This document shows positions 28,101 through 35,367 of a stretch of DNA of 64,000 nucleotides, one piece after another. Location of the stretch: the NCBI GenBank assembly GCA_963716925.1, contig CAVQUX010000006.1, positions 1 to 64,000 on the forward strand, read 5' to 3'. Under the pieces are notes generated by a model. That model saw nothing but the letters and a program-made list of their open reading frames with translations, did not search any database and was not told the DNA's origin. A program made the position numbers and the translations under genes. Every line of letters begins with the position of its first letter. The first letter of the stretch is position 1. This stretch comes from DAISKN01 sp963716925. GTDB lineage: Bacteria > Acidobacteriota > Vicinamibacteria > Marinacidobacterales > SMYC01.

Positions 28101-28978
28101 GGACGATCCCGGTTCACGAGGGAGAGAAGATAGCGTCCGTACTCGCTCCCCTGGCACGCTTCACCGAGCTCCTGGAGCGCCGGGGCGTCGATGAAGCCCA
28201 TGTGAAAGGCGATCTCCTCGGGACAGCAGATCTTGAGCCCCTGTCGCTGCTCGACCGACTCGATGAAGTTCGACGCTTGATGGAGCGCTTCCTTGGTCCC
28301 GGTGTCGAGCCAGGCGAAGCCCCGCCCGAGCTTCTCCACGTGGAGCTCTCCGCGGTCCAGATAGAGGCGGTTCAGGTCGGTAATCTCGAGCTCGCCTCTC
28401 GCGGAGGGTGAGAGCGCCGCGGCGAGGTCGACGACCCGGCGGTCGTAGAAGTAGAGACCGGTCACGGCGTACGACGATTCGGGGCGCTCGGGTTTTTCGA
28501 CCAGACGCAGGGGCTCGTCGTTCGCCCCGAAGCTCACGACTCCGTAGCGCTCGGGATCTCGGACCCAGTAGGCGAAGATGGTCGCGCCCGAGTCGCGCTC
28601 CGCGGCCCGCCGGAGGTGAAGCGTCAGCTCGTGCCCGTAAAAGATGTTGTCCCCGAGGACCAGGGCGCATCCCTCCCCGTCGATGAACTCCCGGCCGATG
28701 ACAAACGCCTGCGCCAGACCCTCGGGCCGCGGCTGCGCGGCGTAGGAGATCTGGATGCCCAGACGGCCCCCGTCCCCGAGGAGCCCCTGGAAGAGCGGCT
28801 GATCGTGAGGGGTGGTGATGACGAGAATGTCCCGAATTCCCGCGAGCATGAGCGTCGAGAGCGGGAAGTAGATCATGGGCTTGTCGTAAACCGGCAGGAG
28901 CTGCTTGCTCACCGCCGCGGTCATCGGATAGAGCCGGGTGCCCGAGCCTCCGGCGAGAATGATGCCCTTCCGGATCAC
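28097..28978 (-). CDS. rfbA: Glucose-1-phosphate thymidylyltransferase
   Basis: 293 residues, the standard RmlA length. GIILAGGSGTRLYPMT carries the nucleotide-binding signature, followed by KQLLPVYDKPMIYFPLS and LGDNIFYGH. It converts Glc-1-P and dTTP to dTDP-glucose, the first step to dTDP-rhamnose. First gene of the rfbA-rfbC pair. Seventeen bases downstream of the small membrane protein gene, so it may belong to a longer minus-strand unit from 30249. Confidence 0.95.
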   Translation of the reverse strand: MIRKGIILAGGSGTRLYPMTAAVSKQLLPVYDKPMIYFPLSTLMLAGIRDILVITTPHDQPLFQGLLGDGGRLGIQISYAAQPRPEGLAQAFVIGREFIDGEGCALVLGDNIFYGHELTLHLRRAAERDSGATIFAYWVRDPERYGVVSFGANDEPLRLVEKPERPESSYAVTGLYFYDRRVVDLAAALSPSARGELEITDLNRLYLDRGELHVEKLGRGFAWLDTGTKEALHQASNFIESVEQRQGLKICCPEEIAFHMGFIDAPALQELGEACQGSEYGRYLLSLVNRDRP

Positions 28979-28995
28979 AGGAGCATTCTACCCGC

Positions 28996-29394
28996 TCAGA
29001 CGAAGAGCGGCTCCGATTCCTTGGACAGCAGTATCCAGAGCCCGTAGGCGCCGAGCGCGGTGCCGATGGGAAAGTTCAGTAGATTCAGCGTCGACAGCAC
29101 CACTCCGCCCACGCGGGCCCAGCGGCGGAACTTCGTGAGGCCGATGCCGACGACGAGCCCTGGAATCGACAGCAGGGCGATGAACGCGGATACCACCACT
29201 CCGATGCCCCCCAGGATCGGAACCGCCACGGAGGCGTCCGGCTCCTCGTGCGCCACGAGGCCGGCGACTCCCGCGAGGCCTCCGAAGAGTGCGAGGAACG
29301 CGAACGCCAGAAGGAGCCCGAGGCAGCCGAAGACGATGTAGAGGATTCCCAGGATCGAGACGTGCTGTTTCATGGGAGAGACGTTGTCCGTCAT
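28996..29394 (-). CDS. Small integral membrane protein, unknown function
   Basis: 132 residues with three to four membrane segments. Residues 14-47 are a long Leu/Phe/Gly-rich stretch, residues 57-83 are hydrophobic, and 95-123 contain a Leu-Asn-Leu pattern ending at a short acidic tail (SKESEPLFV). Such four-helix proteins of no known function are common. A second Met at residue 8 could be the start. It lies three bases after the stop of the carbon-nitrogen hydrolase gene. Confidence 0.65.
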   Translation of the reverse strand: MTDNVSPMKQHVSILGILYIVFGCLGLLLAFAFLALFGGLAGVAGLVAHEEPDASVAVPILGGIGVVVSAFIALLSIPGLVVGIGLTKFRRWARVGGVVLSTLNLLNFPIGTALGAYGLWILLSKESEPLFV

Positions 29395-29397
29395 GAT

Positions 29398-30249
29398 TCA
29401 CCTCTCTTCGACGATACGCAGAAGGAGCGGGCGATAGGTGTCGATGCGGCGGTCTCTCAGGAAGTGAAGGAGCTCCCTGAGCTCGCGGATGCGCCCGAGG
29501 TCGAGGTCCGCGAGCAGCACCTCCTCCCCGCCCCCGGCCCGCGCCAGGACCTCTCCGAAGGGGTCGGCGACGAAGCTCTCGCCGTAGAACGTCATCTCGT
29601 CCTCGACTCCGACGCGGTTCACGGCGGCGACGAACATCCCGTTCGCGATCGCGTGCGATCGGATCACGGTCCTCCAGGCCTCGGCTGTGCTTTCGCCCGG
29701 CCGGTCCGGCTCGGAGCCGATGGCGGTGGGGTAGAAAAGGATCTCGGCGCCTTCGAGGGCGAAGACCCGCGCCACCTCGGGAAACCACTGGTCCCAGCAG
29801 ATACCGACTCCGATGACTCCGTGGCGGGTGCGAAAGACCGGATAGCCGAGATTTCCCGGAGTGAAGTAGAACTTCTCGTGATACTGCGGTCCGTCGGGGA
29901 TGTGAGTCTTGCGATATTTCCCGAGCTCGCGTCCGTCGGCGTCGAAGACCACGGCGGTATTGAAATAGACCCCGGGCCGCGCCTCCTCGAAGACGGGGAC
30001 GATGAGGACGACTCCGACCTCGGCCGCGAGCGCGGCCATCCGCTCGGTGGTCTTTGAAGGAAGCGGCTCCGCCAAGGAATACCCCTTCACGTCCACCCGC
30101 TGTGGAAAGTAACGGGACTGGAAGAGCTCCTGGAGGCAGACGATCGAGGCGCCCTTCGAAGCCGCCTCGCGGATGCGCTCCTCCGTCTTTCGCAGGTTGA
30201 GAGCAGCGTCCCCGCCGGCCGAGAGCTGGAGGAGTGCTACTCGAGTCAC
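29398..30249 (-). CDS. aguB: Carbon-nitrogen hydrolase, N-carbamoylputrescine amidase-like
   Basis: 283 residues. The nitrilase triad is visible: Glu in CLQELFQSRYF, Lys in KYRKTHIPDGPQYHEKFYF and Cys in GVGICWDQWFPE. The context around the Lys (HIPDGPxYxEKFYFTPG) and the length are those of AguB, which turns N-carbamoylputrescine into putrescine. No agmatine deiminase gene is nearby, so a related omega-amidase role cannot be excluded. First gene of a possible minus-strand unit with the membrane protein and rfbA-rfbC. Confidence 0.82.
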   Translation of the reverse strand: MTRVALLQLSAGGDAALNLRKTEERIREAASKGASIVCLQELFQSRYFPQRVDVKGYSLAEPLPSKTTERMAALAAEVGVVLIVPVFEEARPGVYFNTAVVFDADGRELGKYRKTHIPDGPQYHEKFYFTPGNLGYPVFRTRHGVIGVGICWDQWFPEVARVFALEGAEILFYPTAIGSEPDRPGESTAEAWRTVIRSHAIANGMFVAAVNRVGVEDEMTFYGESFVADPFGEVLARAGGGEEVLLADLDLGRIRELRELLHFLRDRRIDTYRPLLLRIVEER

Positions 30250-30386
30250 GGGAGTTGCTCGAGGCCGGGAGGCGCCATGCCGAGAGGATAAACCATCGAC
30301 TGCCGCTCGGCGAGGAGCAGGAGGGACCCTGGAAACGCCGCCCGGCGCCCCGGTGTTCCGTCCCGCGCGCCCTGGGGAGAACCGGC

Positions 30387-30415
30387 TTGCAACCGCTTTT
30401 GGACCGTGATAGCCT
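30387..30415 (+). promoter_or_regulatory. Candidate promoter of the HPr-rel-A cluster
   Basis: TTGCAA (30387-30392) and TAGCCT (30410-30415) have a 17-base spacer and lie 49 bases before the ATG at 30464. The -35 is fair, the -10 has only the outer consensus bases. Confidence 0.35.
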
Positions 30416-30463
30416 TCAATTCCCCCCTCACGATAACGTTAGTTTCAGTCCGGGTTGCGACAC

Positions 30464-30940
30464 ATGAAACGAAAGCAAGAACCGCGGGAAGTGGCAGGCA
30501 ATCGGTCCGGCTCAAAGGTCACGAATCGCCGGAAATTCCTGGGAACAAGCCTCGGAGCCGCCCCCCTCATCGTTACCCTCGGAGGGTCGTCGGGAAGCTT
30601 TGACGACGGGAAGAAGAAATCCCTCTGGAGCTCCTCGAAGAAGAAAGACGGAGGCTGGGGATCGGGGGACGGCGGGGGTGGCAAGAAAAAGATGTACCAG
30701 GGCGAGGACTGGGACAAGTGGGACGAAGCGCCGCGCTCGGGAAGCAGCTATGACTTTTCCGAGAGCGACAAGAAATACACGGGATCCGCGAAGGACTCGG
30801 GTTGGGATTTCGAGCGTCCCGGTTCAGAATGGCGGAAGTGGCGGCCCGAAGTGGAAGAGACCGCGAAGCCGGATTGGGAATTCGGCACCGACGAGCGCAA
30901 GGTAACCCACATCGAAGACACCATCCGCTCGAAGGACTAG
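30464..30940 (+). CDS. Small secreted Tat-type, Trp/Asp/Lys-rich protein at the head of the HPr-rel-A cluster
   Basis: 158 residues. A twin-arginine leader (NRRKFLGTSLGAAPLIVTLGG, in two parts: RRKFLG and a hydrophobic core) ends near residue 45. The remainder is strongly hydrophilic: a Lys/Ser/Gly-rich linker (KKKSLWSSSKKKDGGWGSGDGGGGKKK), then repeated Trp-Asp/Glu-Lys words such as EDWDKWDEAP, GWDFERPGSEWRKWRP and PDWEFG. No catalytic domain is recognisable. It precedes PqqD-like, HprK-like and nucleotidyltransferase genes in tight order and could be their modified substrate. Confidence 0.6.
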   Translation: MKRKQEPREVAGNRSGSKVTNRRKFLGTSLGAAPLIVTLGGSSGSFDDGKKKSLWSSSKKKDGGWGSGDGGGGKKKMYQGEDWDKWDEAPRSGSSYDFSESDKKYTGSAKDSGWDFERPGSEWRKWRPEVEETAKPDWEFGTDERKVTHIEDTIRSKD

Positions 30941-30974
30941 CTCTCCCCTTTCGCCCGCAGGAGAGAGGGTCTTG

Positions 30975-31262
30975 GTGCCGGAACGGTGGAGGGTCCCTGA
31001 AGACTGGCGGCTCGAGTGGCGCCAGTGGGGCAGCTTCCACGTGGTCTTCAACCCGGCGTCGGGAGACACCCACCTCTTGAACGCTCTCCCCGCTTTCGTG
31101 TTGAAGTCGCTCGAGACGAAAGCGGCAACGCTTCAAGAGCTCGAGGCAGCCCTGGCGTCCAATCTGCAAGACGGGACTCCCGCCGACAGGCTCTCGAGCG
31201 AGATCGAGGCGCTGGTCCTCGAGCTCGAGGAGCTGGGACTGGTCGCACCGGCTCCCTCTTGA
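30975..31262 (+). CDS. PqqD-family (HPr-rel-A system) peptide-chaperone-like protein
   Basis: 95 residues starting at GTG 30975 after GGAGAGAGG; a TTG immediately before is an alternative. FHVVFNPASGDTHLLNALPAFVLKSLE matches the winged-helix PqqD/RRE fold, in which a beta hairpin and helix grip a leader peptide. The C-terminal helix ALVLELEELGLVA completes it. In HPr-rel-A loci this gene sits next to an HprK-related kinase, as here, sharing the TTGA overlap with it. Its peptide partner is not established; the preceding small protein is the candidate. Confidence 0.75.
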   Translation: MPERWRVPEDWRLEWRQWGSFHVVFNPASGDTHLLNALPAFVLKSLETKAATLQELEAALASNLQDGTPADRLSSEIEALVLELEELGLVAPAPS

Positions 31263-32173
31263 ACGTCTCCGCTCTCTCCGCTTCGGAGGTTCGCGATCGA
31301 CTGGCGCGCGGAGCGTTCCGCCTCCGAATGGGTCCGTTCGTCACTCAGGTGAGGACCCGCCTCCCGAGTGTCGCGAGGAGCCTCGGCCTCCTGTACCACG
31401 ATTATTCCCTGGAAGACGATTCGGGCATCGCCGATTTCCACGTCCGACTCGCTCCCCCGAGGGGGCTCCGGCGCTTCTACCGGCCGCAGGTCCTCTTCTT
31501 TCAGGAAGGCCGGAGTCAGTTCGAGCCCCTTCCTCAACGTCTCGCGCCGCCGCTTTTCGAGTGGGGCCTCAACTGGTGCGTTTCGAACCGCGCTCACCAA
31601 TACCTCATCGTTCACTCGGGCGCGGTTGCGCGCAACGGCCGGGCATTGCTCCTTCCGGCATACCCGCGCTCCGGGAAGAGCACGCTCACCGCCGGTCTCG
31701 TGCAACGGGGATTCCGGCTCCTTTCGGACGAGCACGCTCTGATTCGACCGGAGGACGGACGCATCGTGCCGGTGCCCCGGCCGATCGCGCTCAAGAACGA
31801 ATCCATCGCCCTCATCAAGGAGCTCGGGCCCGAGCTCGTCTTCGGCCCGACGTTTCACGACACCGAAAAGGGCGACATCACGCACCTTCGCCCCCCGGAG
31901 GACAGCCTCCGGCGCATCGACGAGACGGCGGTGCCCGCCTGGGTGGTCTTTCCCAAGTTCGTGCGGGGCGGAAATCACCGGCTCGAGCCGGTCGCGAAAG
32001 CGGCGGCGATGATGGAGCTCGTGGACAACTGCATCAACTACGGGGTTCTGGGCTCCGCGGCATACCGCGCCGTGGCGAGGCTGGTCCAAGAGTCGGTATG
32101 CCTGGCCCTGGACTTCGAAGACCTTCCCCGGGGGCTCGACGAGCTTTCACGCCTGCTGGAGAGAGCCGCGTGA
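31259..32173 (+). CDS. HprK-related kinase A (HPr-rel-A system)
   Basis: 304 residues. The P-loop YPRSGKSTL lies near residues 134-142 in a PEP-carboxykinase/HprK-like fold, followed by DEHALIRPEDG and KNESIALIKELG regions of the family. HprK itself phosphorylates Ser46 of HPr, but these relatives occur without HPr and their target is unknown. Starts at TTG 31259, overlapping the PqqD-like stop, and its own stop overlaps the next gene (GTGA), so the three are translationally coupled. Confidence 0.78.
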   Translation: MNVSALSASEVRDRLARGAFRLRMGPFVTQVRTRLPSVARSLGLLYHDYSLEDDSGIADFHVRLAPPRGLRRFYRPQVLFFQEGRSQFEPLPQRLAPPLFEWGLNWCVSNRAHQYLIVHSGAVARNGRALLLPAYPRSGKSTLTAGLVQRGFRLLSDEHALIRPEDGRIVPVPRPIALKNESIALIKELGPELVFGPTFHDTEKGDITHLRPPEDSLRRIDETAVPAWVVFPKFVRGGNHRLEPVAKAAAMMELVDNCINYGVLGSAAYRAVARLVQESVCLALDFEDLPRGLDELSRLLERAA

Positions 32174-33270
32174 AAAGCCACCTCGATGACCCCACCGGGT
32201 TTCTGGCCGACGCTCTCGGGAGGCCGCAGGATCTGCTCGAGCTGCACCCCGCCCGGTGGGACGAGCTCCTGTGCCGCGCGCGGAACACCCGCCTTCTGGG
32301 AAGGTTGGGGACGGAGCTCGAGGCGCTCGGACTCCTGGACTCGATTCCGGGAAGGGCGGCCGAACAGATCCGCGCGGAGCTCACCGCTGCCGCGGAGAAC
32401 GCGCGTATGGTCCGCTGGGAGGTCAACCGCATCTCGCGCGCGCTCCGGGACGTCGGGGCTCCCGTCATCCTGCTCAAGGGCGCGGCCTACGCGCTCGCCG
32501 GGCTGCCGCCCGCCGCCGGGCGCCTGAGCTCGGACGTCGACATCCTGGTCCCGAAGAAGAGGCTCGCCGAAGTCGAAGCGGCGCTCCTCCGAGACGGCTA
32601 TGAAGCCGCCAAGCTCGACCCCTACGACCAGCGCTACTACCGGACCTGGATGCACGAGCTCCCGCCCCTCTGGCACCGCGAGCGCCAGACGATGGTCGAC
32701 GTCCACCACACCATCCTGCCGGAGACCGGTCGCGTGAGGCCCGACCCGCGGGCTCTCATCGAAGCCGCCCGGCCCCTGCGCGACGGGCTCCACATCCTCG
32801 CTCCGCCGGACCTGGTGCTCCACAGCGCCGCCCACCTCTTCCAGGACGGAGACCTCGATGGCGGGCTTCGCGATCTGGTGGACCTGGATCTGTTGCTTCG
32901 TCACTTCGGCGCCGATCCGGCCTTCTGGGAAGGGCTCGTTCCGCGCGCGATCCAGCTTTCGCTCGCGAGACCGCTCTACTATGCGCTCCGCTACTGCCAG
33001 GTTTTGCTCGGCTGCCCGGTCCCTGTCGCCGTGCAACGGGCGGCGCGGGTGGCCCAACCCATGCTGCCGCTACGCTCGTTCATGGACGCTCTGACCTGCC
33101 GCGCGGTCACGCCCGACGGCTGGGACAGCCCTTCCCTCGGAACGAGCCTGGCGCGACTGCTTCTCTACATCCGATCGCACTGGCTCCGTATGCCGCCGTT
33201 GCTCCTCACGCGCCATCTCGCGCGGAAGACCGCCGGCCGCCTGTTTCCGTCCCTACAGAAGAAAGCCTAG
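32170..33270 (+). CDS. Nucleotidyltransferase-family protein of the HPr-rel-A cluster
   Basis: 366 residues, starting at a GTG that overlaps the kinase stop. It belongs to the large nucleotidyltransferase group often found in exosortase and capsule regions. VILLKGAAYALAG is followed by SSDVDILVPKKRLAEVEAAL (DxD metal ligands), then HHTILPETGR and a helical C-terminus. The gene overlaps the convergent antiporter gene by 18 bases at their 3' ends. The substrate is unknown; I assign it to the cluster by coupling only. Confidence 0.72.
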   Translation: MKSHLDDPTGFLADALGRPQDLLELHPARWDELLCRARNTRLLGRLGTELEALGLLDSIPGRAAEQIRAELTAAAENARMVRWEVNRISRALRDVGAPVILLKGAAYALAGLPPAAGRLSSDVDILVPKKRLAEVEAALLRDGYEAAKLDPYDQRYYRTWMHELPPLWHRERQTMVDVHHTILPETGRVRPDPRALIEAARPLRDGLHILAPPDLVLHSAAHLFQDGDLDGGLRDLVDLDLLLRHFGADPAFWEGLVPRAIQLSLARPLYYALRYCQVLLGCPVPVAVQRAARVAQPMLPLRSFMDALTCRAVTPDGWDSPSLGTSLARLLLYIRSHWLRMPPLLLTRHLARKTAGRLFPSLQKKA

Positions 33271-34566
33271 GACGACGTAGGCGAGGGCGGAGATTCCTCC
33301 TGCGAGCACGGCGTAGGGAAGCTGCGTCCAGGCGTGGGCGAAGAGATTGCATCCGCTCGCCTGTGCCGAGAGAACGGTCGCGTCGCCGTAGAAACACGCG
33401 TTGGAGCCGAAGGCGCCGGCGGAGACCACGGCTCCGATCGAGAGCGGAAGCGAGACTCCCATGGACTGCGCGAGGGGCACGATGATGGGGAGGCTCACGG
33501 CGTAGACTCCCCAGAACGAGCCCGTGGCGAAGGCGATGAGGGAGAGGGTCACGAACGTGACCGCGGGAAGCAGAGCGCCGCTCATGATCGGCTGCACGCT
33601 CTCGATGACGAACTGGGTGAGCCCCAGCTCCTCGTTCACGTTCCGGAGGCCGAACGACCCCACCACGATGCCGAGAGGATAGACCATCGACTGGAAGCCG
33701 AGGAAGAAGCTCTCCGAGATCTCCTTGAAGCTCAGGAGCCGCTGCGCGAGAAGGAGCACGATGGTCAGCGCCACCGCCACCAGGACCCCCTTCAGCGCGT
33801 CGCTTAGATACCAGGAGGCCGCGATGAGGGCGACGACCGGAACGACGAAATTCGAGAGCCGCGGGCTCGAGGGCGCCTTGTCGGCGCCGAACGCGACGTC
33901 GGACGCCGGAGATTCGGGGGGCGCTAGCTCGTCGTGGCGCGCTCGCAAGTCGGCCTTGCGCATCGGCCCGAAAAGGGGCACGAGTCCGGCCGCCACCAGC
34001 GGGACGATGAGGACGGCCACCCAGCCGTAAACGACATAGGGGATCACCGAGCCGTAGAGCGCGAGCCCTTCCCCCGGCGGCGCCGCGCCCACGCCCTCGA
34101 GCAGGCCAGCGACGTAGAACCCCCAGGTGCTGAGCGGCACGAGGACGCAGACCGGGCCGGCCGTCGTGTTGACGACGTAGGCGAGCATCTCCCGCGGGAT
34201 GCGGACGCGATCGGTCACCCGCTGCATGGAGGAGCCGACCGCGAGGGCGCTCAAATAGTCGTCGAGGAAAATCACGAGCCCCATGAACCAGGTCGCGAGA
34301 AGCGCCCCCTTTCGGCCGCGGACCAGCGCTCCCACCTTCTCGCCGAAGGCAAGCGTTCCGCCGCAGCGCACCAGGAGGGCGATGAGCGCGCCGAAGAGCC
34401 CGACCACGAGGGTGATCCAGCCGACGGTCTCGTCTTTCATGACCGAGAGCATCGTGTCGGTGAAGGCGGAAAAGAAGCCGAAACCGCTCGTGAGCACGCA
34501 GCCGACGAGGGTTCCTCCGACGAGGGATTCGAACGTCCGGCGCGTCACGAGCGCGAGGAGAAGCAC
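33253..34566 (-). CDS. NhaC-type Na+/H+ antiporter family membrane protein
   Basis: At least 437 residues with about eleven hydrophobic segments. Landmarks include GLVIFLDDYLSALAVGSSMQ (acidic pair in a membrane region), VNTTAGPVCVLVPLSTWG and ATGSFWGVYAVSLPIIVPLA, all typical of NhaC/YuiF-like transporters for cations or organic acids. The GTG at 34566 lies inside the first helix. In-frame codons upstream (AGVVSLVPAA) look like real protein, but a TAG occurs 17 codons before the GTG (34615-34617) with no ATG, GTG or TTG in between, so the start is CTG at 34611 or lost. Confidence 0.85.
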   Translation of the reverse strand: MLLLALVTRRTFESLVGGTLVGCVLTSGFGFFSAFTDTMLSVMKDETVGWITLVVGLFGALIALLVRCGGTLAFGEKVGALVRGRKGALLATWFMGLVIFLDDYLSALAVGSSMQRVTDRVRIPREMLAYVVNTTAGPVCVLVPLSTWGFYVAGLLEGVGAAPPGEGLALYGSVIPYVVYGWVAVLIVPLVAAGLVPLFGPMRKADLRARHDELAPPESPASDVAFGADKAPSSPRLSNFVVPVVALIAASWYLSDALKGVLVAVALTIVLLLAQRLLSFKEISESFFLGFQSMVYPLGIVVGSFGLRNVNEELGLTQFVIESVQPIMSGALLPAVTFVTLSLIAFATGSFWGVYAVSLPIIVPLAQSMGVSLPLSIGAVVSAGAFGSNACFYGDATVLSAQASGCNLFAHAWTQLPYAVLAGGISALAYVVLGFLL

Positions 34567-34716
34567 CGAGGCGGCGGGGACGAGGCTGACGACGCCGGCG
34601 TGATCTTGCAGGTGCTACTCGATTCCGGTATGGGACCTTCGACTCAGAGACGCCAGAGCATAGGGAGCAATCGAGAATGGGTCAACCGACCTGCCTTTGC
34701 TTTTATACTGTCCGCG

Positions 34717-35155
34717 GTGCCATTACCAAGGTTTGGGAATACCGGAGACCTGCCGCCAGGAATCCATACTGCAACACTGGATGAAGTGGAAGTTCGCTTC
34801 GGCGGCCCCCCCGCCACGAGAAAACGAATCGCCGAGCGGCTCCGTCGAATCCACGATTTTGGCAACTGGCACCGGTCATCTTGCACGGTTCGTCATCTTC
34901 GGATCGTTCGTCACCGATGAGCCAGAGCCAAATGACCTGGACATCGTTATGATAATGGACGATGCGTTCGACGCCGGAACGTTGACGGGAGAAACGGCCC
35001 TGCTCTTCGAGCATCCGGTAGCGCAGCCGCTGTTCGGCGCCAGTGTATTCTGGGTCAGACGATTTGCGGCCCTCGGAGGTGAGGATGCGTTCGTCAATCA
35101 CTGGCAGGTCAAGCGCGACGGGAGTCTGCGAGGGATCGTCGAGGTGCTTCGATGA
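34717..35155 (+). CDS. Minimal nucleotidyltransferase-like protein (DUF6932-like), one frame break
   Basis: About 146 residues when read from GTG 34717 (PLPRFGNTGDLPPGIHTATL) and switched frame near 34860 into RFVIFGSFVTDEPEPNDLDIVMIM. The GSF...NDLDI motif is the active-site pattern of minimal nucleotidyltransferases. The opening resembles the DUF6932 family, which starts with a short 'LPPGIH' segment. The stop overlaps the start of a 70-codon gene (ATGA). This arrangement recalls a toxin-antitoxin or abortive-infection pair. AT-richer than the flanking genes, consistent with a mobile module. Confidence 0.62.
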
Positions 35156-35364
35156 TTAGAAATGACCAGGAATTGAAGACGACACTCGAGAGAATCGACG
35201 TGTTTCGGCGCCAGGTGACGGAATTGCGGCGCAAGGAAACGAACCAAGAGAACTACCGGCTCGCGGTCTCCGGCTACCTGACGGAGATCGATCGCATGAA
35301 TTTGGAAGTGCGTGAGTATCTGTCGTTCCTTCCAAGCCAGTTGGAGCCGACGTCTTCTCGTTAG
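35152..35364 (+). CDS. Small helical partner of the nucleotidyltransferase
   Basis: 70 residues, all helix-forming: DQELKTTLERIDVFRRQVTEL, a short turn, then YRLAVSGYLTEIDRMNLEVREYL. No DNA-binding motif. It overlaps the upstream gene by four bases. This layout, a short coiled-coil-like protein after a nucleotidyltransferase, is common in uncharacterised pairs and may be an antitoxin or regulatory subunit. It ends three bases before the convergent asnB stop. Confidence 0.6.
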   Translation: MIRNDQELKTTLERIDVFRRQVTELRRKETNQENYRLAVSGYLTEIDRMNLEVREYLSFLPSQLEPTSSR

Positions 35365-35367
35365 AAC

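Noticed and set aside
30250..30460. Riboswitch before the HPr-rel-A cluster
   Set aside because: The leader is GC-rich and foldable but shows none of the conserved bases of the c-di-GMP, cobalamin or glycine classes I checked.
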